Below are positions 32,496-44,640 of a stretch of 64,000 nucleotides of DNA, piece by piece. The stretch comes from Nomia melanderi (lineage: Eukaryota; Arthropoda; Insecta; Hymenoptera; Halictidae): positions 210,001 through 274,000 of the forward strand of contig NC_135003.1 of assembly GCF_051020985.1 (NCBI RefSeq). The letters are read 5' to 3'. The position numbers and the translations under genes were made by a program. Position 1 is the first letter of the stretch. Each line of letters starts with the position of its first letter. A model generated the notes under the pieces. It worked only from the letters and a program-made list of their open reading frames with translations. It had not been told where the DNA came from and did not search any database.

Positions 32496-35365
32496 ACTAG
32501 AACGCGATTCTTTATTCATTTGTAGCTTCTGGAGTTCATTGAAAAGATAATCAAATAGATGTTTGAATATTTCGTTACCGATGAAGTAATTTATTTTACA
32601 TATTCATATTGTCTTCATAGATAAATATATTCACATGTAAAGTATTATAGTAAAGCATTCGAATTTCTATTTTATTACTTTTTTTTAAATAACATTCTTT
32701 ATCTTGTATATATAAAATATTATGAAGAAATATCCAAAATTTTATTGCACTAATTCTCAAAAATGATATTCGTTATCAATAATTTATCATTCCAAAAATA
32801 TTTTGTTATTATTCTTATACATCTTTTCCTTCAAGCCACTCAGATTATTCATACGAAACAAAAATTGCTTTCACGTTGTGAAAAATATAAATTTATTCCA
32901 AAAATTTGCAGAGTCAAACCTTTTTTGTCTATCTCTAAAATATATTCTTAAACAGATTTACAATAGCTTATCTGGCGAACGTTTCTAGCCGTGCACGTAT
33001 CACCATAAGCTAGATGTTTCCAATTCCACGATACGGCAACTCAAAAATTGTATACCTTCGGCGAAATCATAGATTTCCATATTTCTTAAATCTTGTTTCG
33101 AAAGGAAAAAGTTGATTCAATATATTTCTATAGCAAAAATGTAGGCTCACGTGAAGAAATAAAATATTATTTCTGTTCATTTTAAATAAAACCTTTACGC
33201 CTTCCTGAAAAGACGAATTCTATCTATTTATCTTATATGTGCCCCGATGCGAACCGCGTGAAATTGAATTCGCTAAACAAAACGGAATTTGTATTGCCTT
33301 GGCCTTACCATGTGTATTCATGCGAGCTTATGCAAAACATACAGTTTAATGGATACGCATAATAGTGGGAGAGGTTTAATTAATACGGTCGCGAGCAGTT
33401 CCGAAGCAACCGCGTGAACTTCGTAAAGGAGTGGCAAAGGCTCTGTTAAACTAACAAGCGTTTCTTAACACGTTCTCCCTTCAATGGGTCAACTGGATGC
33501 TCTCACCCGACGATAAATAATAATGTACACAATATAAACTAATGGGTCATTGTCAGACCGTTGTTCATGCAGAAACACTTTGTGCAGTTTAAGTAGATTA
33601 AACGAACAATATAAAGAACGATGAAAATAATCAAAATATTCAAAAACATGATTTTACGAAAATAATATCTATACCTTTAACACTAAAAGTACCACGACCA
33701 ACCAAATACTGAGTTTTGAAATTTCATTTAAAATTCTCCATCTCTTTTCGCCCATTTAACTATCAATTCTTACGTTGTTCAATTAATCAGTTTTTCAAAT
33801 ATTATCTTTTTTTTCGTTCGCATTTCCACTAAAGAAAATTTATCGTCTAATTTATTTGTCTTTACTCTGTAATCAACTACTTGATTGATTACGGTAGAAC
33901 TAAGTATGTGTAAAGTGCCGGTACGTTTAGTATTAATATTAAACAATATAAAACGAAAAAGGAACACTTGGATGATCTTTAAAGTTGATATTTGCTACGT
34001 GCAAACTGATAATTGTATACAATCATTTATTTATTGTATCTTTTCAGATTAGATTTTTTTAAACATACGCAATTGCTGCAGTTAACATCACATTAAAAGA
34101 AAGTACAAAACCTCGTGTACCCCAATCTTTTAATTAACTTAATTTGGTTATAGTGATTTTATTTATTCTAATTTTAAATTTGTAACTAGCTCGTCCAGAC
34201 GAAGGGAAACTGAAACTTTATTCTGTCCGCGTAAGTGACCGTATCAGGATGTTAAAAATCAAATATACAACATGGAAATCTCTGTAGATAGGAGTTATTC
34301 GGAAGCACCTGAATACATCTCGAGGGTGGCGGTAACAATGAGACGGGCTCGTAACTTATAGCCCGTGGATTAAACAACAGTTAATAGGACTCCAAGGACT
34401 TTTTTCGCTGCGCGGAAACTTGATTTGCGCGGCGTGCGTAGAGTTAATGCATTCGGTCAGGGAAATAGAAGGCTTTCATCGGACAGATCAGTGTTCCATG
34501 AGAGGATGTTGTATCAATAATCATAACATATCACCGAAAAACTGATCGCCTTTCGTGAAGAAATATTTCTAAAACTAAATATAAAATTTGGTTATTTACG
34601 TATTATACGGACCATCTTTGTTTCTTAACTAAAGGTCGCGCTAGTCAGTGATTTGTGTTCGTCTGGGCTAGTATTTATTTAATATTATAACACATAATTA
34701 ATATTTTATTTCTTAAAAACAAAGGTAGTTCTTATAATACGTAAGTAATACAATACTGTTGGTGTATCATAAATGGCTGTTGACTGAGCAGTTGAATATA
34801 AACGATACTAATAAGCTTGGTGCACAAGCTAAATGTCGACTTGCTATTTCAGAAGTAAACTAATTATTTTCTTGGAACAACCAAGTTACATAGCAAACAG
34901 AACGGTTTCGAAGAGTAGATTTCTAAAATTCAAATTCCAGTTGAAGATAAAAATTCACAGTTCATAGAAGAATTAGACACATGATAAACAAAAGAGTGCT
35001 GAAATCGTTTCGACTTCTTTAAAACTTCGAAGAGTATTTAAAGCTTAAATATTTATAAACAAATCGAGAAAACATGAGACTTATTTTTCGTTCCCACATT
35101 CCCTTCAATCGATGTACTCGATGCCTTAAAAAATCCATTTTGCGATTAACTACATCTGGTTGACCTTGATAGGGGAGAGTGGCGTAAATTGATATATCAT
35201 TTACGGCAGTTACTTTTGTAATTAATTATAAATATTCAACAAATTTCACTGTGGCAAAGTAACTCTGCAAAAACTTTGCTTAGTTTCCGTTATTGAGAAA
35301 ATTTTACTATATACCTTGTGAATCGATGCGATCTGAGCGGCTAATACAAAATCCAATTCCAAATT
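32496..35365. other. AT-rich intron
   Basis: AT-rich, no coding signal. It contains the best-preserved MITE (33677-33936) and moderately GC-rich patches at about 33240-33480 and 34310-34480. Confidence 0.5.
33677..33936. mobile_element. TTAA-flanked MITE, best-preserved copy
   Basis: Left end TTAACACTAAAAGTACCACG. The right end in reverse complement is TTAATACTAAACGTACCGGC. Both tips are TTAA, consistent with piggyBac target-site duplication. It is 260 bases long including the TTAAs, without an ORF. Confidence 0.75.
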
Positions 35366-35914
35366 CAGTGGAACAACATTTATCCGATTACCGATTATCT
35401 GAGTTTCGATTATGCAAATTACACTACGTATCCACCAATGTCCACGTTTTCAAACACATTTCCTTCCTACTTCAAGTGTCTTATATTAATGTCCTGTCTG
35501 AGTTTAATGTACACAGTTAGATTTCATTTATATCAAAAGTGCTGAAAGAAACCACTAATGGCGAAATTGCAAAATAAATATTATTCAATGCATCAAAAAG
35601 AGTATAAATGAAACTGTTTAATTCACTTTTCCGTTCCCATGTTTAATTCATAAATTCAGTCATTTCAAACCGATTATTCGAAAAATGGATTTGTCTCCCA
35701 ATTACAATAGAATCTCAATTAACCGATTTAATCGGATAATAATGACTCAGATAAAAGGAGACCCCAAAAGAAATTCTTCAAAGCATGTTCAATAATCTAC
35801 GAATAAATTTCTGAGTTTGCGGGTAACTAAAACTGTGAACGATCTATATCGCGAAAATAGTGACTCGGTAAATCAAAATGCTACAGTAGTTTAGATTATC
35901 GGTATTCTACTGTA
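35366..35914. mobile_element. pogo/Tigger-like DNA transposon relic
   Basis: Segments resembling the cagtagaacctcgattatccg type of pogo-family terminus occur at 35366 (cagtggaacaacatttatcc), at 35705 (caatagaatctcaattaacc, preceded by TA) and, inverted, at 35893-35912 (ending ctactg then TA). The cleanest unit is 35705-35912 with TA at both sides. No transposase frame survives. Assignment rests on terminal motifs only. Confidence 0.45.
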
Positions 35915-35929
35915 TCATCACAATTATCG

Positions 35930-36300
35930 AGACACCGTGTATATGTGCGACGGTAGCAGCGAAGCCCTATCGATTTGCTCTCACGCTAGCGAGATGGACG
36001 AACGAGACCAGAGCGAAATAGAAGCAACTTCCGCATTCTCCCGTGAATGCGGCTTTAGCAGCCTCTCCGAAAACCGCACGCGAACACCGCCGGTTCCTTA
36101 TCGGCTGAGAGGAGAAACGAAAACCGGGAAAAACTCGGATGATTCGTCCCCGGTCACGCGCGAACGCTTTTATTCACTTACCCGGGCGAGTCTGATCGTC
36201 GAAATTATTGATGGCCGGGAATCAAAGGAAACGGAACCGCGCATTCACTCAAGCGGAAGCCGAGAAAAATGCTCATGAACCCACCGGATATGTTGGACAA
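35930..36300. promoter_or_regulatory. GC-rich island containing a candidate first exon
   Basis: GC-rich island with a 113-codon plus-strand open frame that has no domain, and a minus-strand ATG exon candidate at 36182-36244. Inferred promoter or enhancer. Confidence 0.3.
36182..36244 (-). CDS. CdGAPr: Candidate alternative first coding exon of CdGAPr
   Basis: ATG at 36244, directly preceded by an in-frame TGA, opens 21 codons (MRGSVSFDSRPSIISTIRLA then R). The frame ends in phase 0 at the near-consensus donor CGG before gtaagt. Phase fits the 24732-24782 candidate and the 7253 exon. An ATG upstream of a random donor in frame is not rare, so support is weak. Confidence 0.2.
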
Positions 36301-37690
36301 AAATGAGAAAGAATTTAATTAAGATCCTGGTGGAGAATATAGAATTTATTTGAGACATGTAGTTCAGTACTAACCCCTTAACTGGAGAATTTTTTTACGG
36401 GAGTCAACATTGCAACGCGGAGTTTTTCTCCGAGATTTCTCGCGATCTAACTTGTTAACTGTAGAATTTAGTTTGAAAAATCACAATCAGAATGTAGAAT
36501 ATACTTATCAAAGACAAGACAAATGCACCTATAATATATTCTAACGACAAACTAAACCAACACGAAGAAGAATTACCTGGTCATATGAAAAAATAAATAA
36601 TCGATGAAATTGATTCGTTGAAGAAATTAATATCATTTTGAGTTTTAAGATTACATGTATACTCGACAAACGCAGTTAACTGATTAACGCGCTTTAATTC
36701 AGCTTCTTTTTCTCCCTTGAGTTTATTATTTTTTTTTACAACATAATTAGTTTTCTAATCATAACAAATACTTGCATAGAAAGTTTTGCGACCGCGCCGT
36801 ATGGCGTCTAAATTTTATATGCTCTTCTATTTTCTAATTAAAATCTAATAATATCTCTTAAGCTGTGCTACTTTGTTTGAAATGAATGGACGAAATATAA
36901 AAATATGCATGTCTTTAATTTGTAGTACATGCGTCAAATATTTAGTTACATAATAACATTAATTTAAGTTTGATTATCTAGGATTAAGGGGTTAAAGAAT
37001 TTTATGAGTTTGTTTTATTTTATTAAGCCTCTAGCGACTCAGGGTTTTTTTATCGATTTTTTAGAATTTCTGTTGCTTTTGTTAAGCTTTTCTAGATTTT
37101 TGACGGACATTTATCGTGTTTAATCATTCGCGGCATTTGTAAGTTTGTAAAATACAAGAAAACCTGTACAGTAAAAAATTTCAATGATATTTCTATCTTA
37201 TTTTTACCATGAAGAATTTTTGTATTCAAAAGAACAGTTTTTCGTTTAGTCTATTTTGTTATTTAAATGATCCATGAAAGTAGAAACTTGGATAAAAATT
37301 CGAAATACCGATACATATGTATGTATACATTACAGGAGATGTTTGACGGAGTAAAGTGACGATACGAGCTCCATATATGGAAATTATTGTCTCCGGTAAA
37401 AAGAGAAAGTAAACAGATGCGGAGAAAGTTAACCGAAGACGTAATTTCGATGAAGATTAAAAGAAAAAAGGAGCATGATGTATGATGTGGTTTCCGACCT
37501 ACGGCAAGCGAGGGTCACGCAAGTAATTAACAGAAAGACGGCTGATACCCTCGAGGGGTAAAACGAAAAGGAAAGGGAGATCAAGGTAAGTGGAGGATGC
37601 GACTAACTTGTACGGTGCAGCGTAAAGGGATTCTTTTAACTTTTTGTCTGTAACGATTCACGTCGAAAAAACTATGTATGATTGGGAGGT
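36301..37690. other. AT-rich intron, nothing recognised
   Basis: AT-rich stretch without coding signal or recognisable mobile element ends. A locally purine-rich segment at about 37400-37600 was noted. Confidence 0.5.
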
Positions 37691-37862
37691 GAATAAAAAA
37701 TGGACGTGAACAATTTATAAAAATTGAATAAAAACAGACCATGTTTTATGACCAGCGAATAAAAAAGGAACATGTATAATTCATAAAGGATGAGTAAAAA
37801 GAGACCACGTATATTTTATGAAACTTGAATAAAAAAAAGGGTATGTATATTTTATGAAAATT
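37691..37862. repeat. Five-copy ~35-bp tandem repeat
   Basis: Units start with GA(A/G)TAAAAA at 37691, 37726, 37757, 37792 and 37827, giving lengths of 35, 31, 35, 35 and 36 bases. Each unit continues with a variant of gaccatgtatattttatgaa and ends gaaacttgaa-like. Divergence between copies is moderate, so the array is old. Confidence 0.85.
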
Positions 37863-38050
37863 GAAATCAATACTAGTCCAAGTTTTATTCTAAATCGCTC
37901 AGTTTTATTCTGAATCCAATTTGTACGACAGTTTTAGGTTACTCAAACTGAATCCTGTTAGTTCTTGGTTTCCCAGAATCGAACCCCTGTTTCTTGAATT
38001 GATGCTATTCGCGTCTACCCACGCCTAGATTGATCTCACAGCCCTTCGGT
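37863..38050 (-). mobile_element. Possible tRNA-derived SINE
   Basis: On the minus strand a B-box-like GGTTCGATTC (37976-37985) lies about 45 bases after an A-box-like TAGGCGTGGGTAG (near 38015-38027), the spacing of a pol III internal promoter. The T-arm does not pair, so it is not a functional tRNA. The body repeats gattcagaataaaac-like words and runs into the 35-bp tandem array at its 3' side. Confidence 0.35.
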
Positions 38051-39884
38051 TCATGTAATTCGGGTTTCTCATTTATTCGTTGGATCGATTGGAGTATCTT
38101 AGATGAGAGTAAATGTGATTTGACCTACATGCGTCACCTACTGAATAACAAGTTGAATTGATTGAAATAATTTAGGAAACTGAGAGAAAATATACGTTCT
38201 CTATCTAGGTATATATTAAATGAAATGAATAATATAAGAAGCAAAACAGAATTCCTTGCGCAAGAATAAACCACAAATATGAAGCGATGGATTTTCATTC
38301 AGAATTTGTTTGTCGATAGTTATCCTCGAAGTCGAGGAATTTTCAAGTTTAATTCCATCGAAAACGAAGCCCCAAATAGAAAATAGTTATTCCACGGTTT
38401 CATACGATTTTTGTCTACTCTTTCTGACTAAGAAGATCTTGCACAAGAAGTGTTATAAGAGTGTTACCGAAGTTTACAAATATCAGACATCGTTCGAAAT
38501 TAATTTATAGCCTTCATTTAATCATTTGATTTGAGATAATATCTGTTTTGCGGCGCAACATTCAGAAAGCATCTCACTATTCTCAATACTTTGCAGTTCA
38601 CTGGGATTAATCAAACATTGAGATTTCCAATTTCCAATGTGACGGAGCACAGTCTGAACCAGGAATTTCCTACATCTCAATCCACATCATGCTAATTTTA
38701 GCACAGGATTTCCAAAACTTTTGGGTAAGGGAGGATTGACCTCAATCCGGGTAATCGAACGCTGCTCGAGCACCGTCCCTTGTGTGCGGGCCCGCTCCTT
38801 CACGGTAAAGCGGGCCCACTCCCCTACAGTCTAACGGGACCTTCTCGACGCGGAGTCGGTGACGCACGCACCCTTACCACATCTCACTCCTCAGTGTCAT
38901 CAACCAATAACATAGTTCCATCGTTCCACTCAATTCTGGAAGCCGCCGCGTACGTACCCCCACATTACCTTCTCCTTGGAAGTGTAGTCCTAAAACCCTC
39001 TCACGAGCAGTCAGTCACTGAACGCAATACTTTCAAAACATTCATAAGCTGGCAATGACGCACCCCAAATTTACACTCTCAATCAACTCAATACTTGCAA
39101 ACTTTTCGCAAGTTTTGCAACCATAGAAAAACAACCTAGTTCAAATGACGCCACTAAACACAACTCAACATCTGTAGCTCGACTCCACTCACAAAGAAAT
39201 AGTTTCATTTCTTACATAACATCAGTTTCTCAGTGGAATTATTCCTATCACCGTAAAAGGTAGGTATGCGTAAGCACATTCGGTGTCAATAATAATCGAA
39301 ACAGAGATTTGAATTTCCTATTTACTCAATGTACAACAATATCTCTCGCACGTAATTGAAATCTCACACTGAAAATCGCAAAGAATGTGCTAGTAGTAAC
39401 ATGAGTATTACGATGATACTATAAAATAAACTAGTTACGATCTTGGACAACCGCATACAAGAGCAAACATATTGTTACGTGTACAAATTAATTCGATACC
39501 ATTTCACTCAATCAAATGGACAAATGTACAAATCGAATATAAATTTAAATAATTCCTCAACGTCCTAGGATTAATCATAACCCCATAGTATTAATCGTTC
39601 AAACTCGAAAGTCGACTCACAGTTGCCACGCTGTTTATCGTCGCAAAATCAGAAAATACGACATTGAACATCGAACACAGTATAATATAACGACACATAA
39701 AATATTGGAACCAAATAGCTTTATCCCTTAATTGATGTACCATTATTCTCTATATTCGTAGAAAGCATCACGGACATAAAAAAAATAACGAATATTCGTA
39801 GTAAAAAGCTTAATACTGCAAAGGAAAAAAACACACCGAATTCATTTGTACACCAACTGCGTTCAAATGATATAATAGACTCAC
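38051..39884. other. Intron with a GC-rich repeat-like segment
   Basis: The segment 38740-39060 is GC-rich and has two copies of GCGGGCCC(G/A)CTCC about 30 bases apart. Its 92-codon plus-strand frame is without domain. Flanks are AT-rich. On the minus strand a frame from an ATG at about 39668 runs in phase 0 to an ACT before gtgagt donor at about 39618, a further weak first-exon candidate. Confidence 0.35.
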
Positions 39885-39953
39885 TTTTGCAGCCTGCGGC
39901 TCGATGTCGGTGAGCCGTTGCGCCCGGGGCCTCTCTTGAGCCGGCCCTGGCAT
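39885..39953 (-). CDS. CdGAPr: Candidate alternative first coding exon of CdGAPr
   Basis: ATG at 39953 opens 23 codons, beginning MPGPAQERPRAQRLTDIEP and ending QAAK, to the donor GCAAAA before gtgagt in phase 0. The same frame is open 5' of the ATG through a run of eight serine codons up to TAA at about 40046, so the exon could be longer. It sits in a GC-rich island, and an alternating purine-pyrimidine tract lies 200-250 bases upstream. It is the most protein-like of the candidate first exons but still lacks independent support. Confidence 0.3.
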
Positions 39954-40830
39954 CCTTTGTAGCCTCTCCGTGGATGAGGACGAGGAGGACGAGGATCCAG
40001 GCCTTTGGCCTGGTTTGCCACGCGCCAGGATGACGGCAGGATTTTACTTTCCTCTCGATTGAACCATTATTCCTCTTTCGCGTTCGTCTGCGCAAACAAT
40101 TTGCCGTGAGTGCTCGAACGTCTTTATCGCCGCTTTTGTATCAACTAAAATATTAACTCGTGTATACGCGTACACGTGTATACGTGTGCATGTACATATA
40201 TACACGCGAGCAGGTGTAGGTGTTACGACAAGCGTATCCGTGAATATCGAACGATCGTAAATACCGTGCGGATCACCCGTACGTATTCCCCGTGAACGCA
40301 CGCGGACTGCCTTTAAAACCTTCGGATCACATCCCCGTAATTGGATTCAACGGATATTATTAACTCCGCTGTTTTCTACTTAAATCACCAATTAATGGGA
40401 CGCGCGGTGCGTAATTTGCGAGTGTAAAGCCGCGATTCTTCTTTCTTATTTCACTTCGATGCGCGCGTGGCTCGAACTCGTTCACCGGTTTTTCTTTATC
40501 ATTCCGTTTCGCGCGGAGCGTAATTGCCTTGGGTGCAAACGATCCTTTGGAAACATTAAAACGACTGAACGCGCGGCCATCGTTAATTGATTACCGCGGA
40601 GTAACAATCTAGCGGATGAGCGCTGTCTCGTCGAGATATACGCTCGGCAATGAAAAAGCTGACACTGCCGCGAAAGGAGCAACGTCTCTGGCGTCTAATG
40701 AAATCGCTAAACAATTCTCGTGTGAAGACTTCGCGACATCGACTCTAATAAATGTCGAGAGAAGATGGAACGGAATAGAGCACGAACAATAGAAACGAAA
40801 TTCATGATGTGCTACAAGATTTCTGTCAAC
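39886..40830. promoter_or_regulatory. GC-rich island, candidate internal promoter
   Basis: About 900 bases of CpG-rich sequence surrounding the 39885-39953 exon candidate. Several short ORFs on both strands have no domains. It contains the alternating tract at 40160-40208. Inferred promoter on the minus strand. Confidence 0.35.
40160..40208. other. Alternating purine-pyrimidine tract (Z-DNA prone)
   Basis: About 48 bases of nearly unbroken purine/pyrimidine alternation built from GTATAC, CGCG, ACGTGT and CATGTACATATA words. Such sequences favour left-handed DNA and are often near promoters. Confidence 0.6.
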
Positions 40831-43800
40831 CCATGCCAAGTAACATCACCGGAGAAGAAAAGATCATTGAGATCGGACTTGAAAGTGAACACACCGATAT
40901 ATTCCGTGTACGAAACGATGGAGTGTCGGTTTAAAATATATTTAGCGTTTATTTATAAAATGTACATCTCTTAGTCTTGCCAATATTTATCATTACGTCC
41001 GATGACTTTGTTTCATCTTTGAAGTAAAGTGGAGAAACCCGAAATGGAAACACGAAAACGGAGTTAAGGCTGAAATTAACGTTTTACTTTTCCACGTATA
41101 AAATAGGAATAATTCATTGTTATTGCAAGAATAAACGGTTTGGATAAAGAAAAAATACAATTCTTCGGTACGTTTTCTGTTAATTTATTATTTTGTGAAA
41201 GAGTTAGTTGATTTTCGGTACAATTGATGCTTCAGTAACCCCTTCATCGCTGTTGGAAGTCAGTTTAAATCTTCAAACAAATCCTTTTAATTGGTTTCAA
41301 CGGATATTATATTAATTCTGCGGTTTCCTACCTAAGCCGCTGTCAAATACGGGGTTATCCACTTAACTCGGAACCCTTTCGTGTGAGAACAAACGCGACG
41401 CGTATGAATGCCGTTACATACACTGTGCTCGAAGCTTTTCTGACTCGTTACAGAAACACTAATAGTTACTCTTTTCTTTTTTTAATATCTGTACTACATT
41501 GACAAAATGTTCAACAAATACCATTGGAGCCATGACTTTAAAAAATATTATTACGTCATGTTCTTTCGCAATGACTTAAATGAAAAATTTAATCATTAAT
41601 GGATAATTATAAATTATTAATTTCATCATTTATAATTTATTTACATTTAAAATAAAAGTTTATCAAAGATTCATTTAAAATGGATTTGTTTATAATTACA
41701 ATTATACGATTGTAATTGTAACTGGTACAAAAATATCGATTAAAAAATTTTTAGCCATTAACCATGGCTTTTGAAAAATGATTAAATAAACGCCGGTGGG
41801 TGAAGATCTTTTCAAATGTTTTAATCGTGCAGTTTCGCGTGATGTATAATTTCAGACACGAACGTTCCCTTTAAAACATTAAATCATTACGTAAACAAGC
41901 CTCCTTGGTCGATGTTCATAGCGACATAAAGCGAAAATACTGTAACGTCCGAAAATCCCACCGCAACAAAGGCCGTTCCGATGTAAACCGAGCCAGCTGG
42001 CGAATAATTCAATCCCCAAATGCAAGGTGCTTTTAAAATTGAGTTCTGGCTCGGTATTCACATGCGAACGGAACTTTCGCGGCATCCTAATAATATACAC
42101 CGATTATATTTGTCCCATCGGTAACCGACCACGCGATTGTTCGCTTACGTCATATTTACATAATGTACCAGTATGCGGATACGTTTCCCAGAGAGGGTTG
42201 CTCGTATTCCGCCCTTCAACCCCTCGTGGACGAGAATATTTTGAAATGAAGGGGATAGTTTCCATGTGAATTGAAGTCACCCGTATTAGCATGCGCGATA
42301 TTAAAAGCCGAGAAAAAATATACGTTTCAATATTACTATTGAAAGCAACCATGATCTTCATTATTACTGCCCTTAAGAATTATTGTTAATTAACACTAAA
42401 CCTACACTAAACCTCAATATATGCACTTTTGGAGTTTGTATGATGAAATTAGAAAAAACCAGTTCAACCTGTTCGGAAGAACTAGTAGTATTAATAGTTC
42501 AATAAATTTTGTCATTATTAGCCTTGAATTACTGTTAATGGTACTTTCCTTGTCTACAACAGAACTTACTTTTTTTACGATTCAGTAATTTTAATTTTAT
42601 CACATATTTAAACATTTTGGCATTTTTCATGGTTATGTGGTGTGGCCGAGCCTGTATGCGTTGTGTGTATGAATGTGTATGAACCGCGTGCCTGCTGAAG
42701 TGTTTGGAACGATACGTCGGACGAATGTTTTAGTTTTACAAATTGGGCCAAGAGTGCGTGTGTTTCTTTCGGAAAAAATGTGCGTGTGTAGTGCAAAGCA
42801 AGGTAAAAGGCGAGAGCGACCAAGCGAGGGTGTTTGACTCCGACGAGAGAGCGAATGACTTCATAGCGTAGCACGTAGTGCGGTGAACCCTAATACATAT
42901 ATATCTAACATTAAATATGTTATACGTTTAATAAGTTCGTCACAATTAACTATCCCTACTCACAATACCCATCCCACATTATTCTTGAAATGATGAAAAC
43001 TAATTTTTTATACTTTCGATCGTACCAGATAATCTCATACAAATTTCGTTTTATAATATATAATAGAAGTATAAGAAGTGTATTTTATAATTTATTATAA
43101 TTTTTATTTCTTTTCTTATTTATTGTTGAGGACATTTCTTTTAATATTACTCTGTCCATTTAAAACTAGAGGAAAGAAATGAAAATATTTATAAGAATAT
43201 TTAATGCATTAAAAATGAACAATATCATTTGCAGTTTCCACTCGTAGCAATCGTGCGGGCTTACCCAACCCCTTAACCTAGATAGTACTGCCATCCCTTT
43301 AGAAGTAATTTGAATTTCTCGGAGAATAAATTTTCTCATAACTCACTTGACGTTGCGCATTTTATTATTCTCCTTTTAACCATTAGCATACCAAGGTCGG
43401 ATGATCGACATTCTTTATCGGGGAAGCTGCTTAGAAAAGTCCGTGGCTTTTTTTATTGCAGTATTTCCGTCGCAATAATCTCTCTATCGAACTTAATGAA
43501 AATCATACTAGGAATAGCTAGAAATTGTGATCAAAACTTGTGAATTTCATTCTTAAGTTAAGTACATAATCAAAACAACAGGTTAAGGGTTGTAGTAACA
43601 TATATTCCCTGAACAAGTATTTAAAATATCTTTAACCCATTACAATAGGAATAGATAGATAGAAAATTGCCTAGACATAAAAAATATTTGTTTTTCATTG
43701 AACATTCATAATTGGGGTCAATAAAAGATTAATCGGGGAACTTTCATTTTCAAATAACTTCTTTTTTATTATCACTTATTTTAATTTACAAGTTCTAGGT

Positions 43801-44090
43801 TTCACCAATGGAAAAGGATATAAACAATCATTAAACAATTTCTTTTTTATCATTGTATATTTCGATTTACAAGCTTCGAATCGCATCAATAACAAAAACT
43901 GTTAACAACAATAACATCTTCCATTTCTACCAAAAAATTAAATTTTTACTTTGAAGTCTCAAATGGATCTTCCAATGCTACCGCGATATTATGTGCATCA
44001 ATGAACCATAAAAAGTAAGCAAATACTCGTCTCTTTCATATTACCGAAAACGCTGAAATTCATAAAAAAGAGAAATAAAAAATTGCCGGC
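40831..44090. other. AT-rich intron with one GC-rich island
   Basis: The island at 41870-42340 has overlapping ORFs on both strands without domains. The segment 42630-42890 is GT/TG-rich with a minus-strand 88-codon frame of no recognisable family. A short TTAACACTA-ended relic may lie at 42390-42494. The remainder is AT-rich and empty. Confidence 0.4.
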
Positions 44091-44640
44091 AGAAAATTAG
44101 TTTCGGCAATATCTGGGTCAAGATTGGTATATACCCCGATAGCGCTTGCCTCGCTGAGAAATACAATAATAACCCGAACAAGAAGGAGGAATCGAGATAA
44201 TCGTCGGTCAAGATGCTCAGGTGCGCGGTAAACGGACAAAGAAAAGTGAAAATGTCGGCGATAATTAGTTTCCTCAGATGCCCCGGCAGCAGCGGCGGCA
44301 GTGGCGGCAGTGACGACGGTGGCAGCGGCGGCGGTGGAGGCCCGATCTCATCCGTAAATCGGGAACACGGTGCAGATGAAAGTTTCATGGACGCGGCTCG
44401 CGACTAAAACGTCTGCGTTCGCCGCGCCGAAGGCAGTCAGGTGAATTTGCTGTTTTCAATCGCGGTGACCTTGCCGCGCAGCCTACGAGCAACACACGCG
44501 GCCCATAATGATCCCCTCGAACCTTAATCGTAGGAAAGTGTCGACGCGTCTCATTGACTCGGTTATAATCATCGGCGAGGAATGAACGCCTTCGATCGAA
44601 GCGTCAAGGCTCCATTAACCCTCGAATCGCGAATACAATT
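44091..44640. promoter_or_regulatory. GC-rich island with Gly/Ser triplet repeat
   Basis: GC-rich island. Bases 44284-44342 are GGC/AGC/GGT triplet repeats; a plus-strand frame from ATG at 44213 (64 codons) reads them as Gly/Ser. The minus strand gives a proline-rich frame. Neither has splice context or a domain, so I treat this as a noncoding CpG island with a triplet repeat. Confidence 0.35.

Noticed and set aside
37950..38050. Functional tRNA gene on the minus strand
   Set aside because: The A and B boxes are present but the T-arm and acceptor stem do not pair, so it is recorded only as SINE-like.
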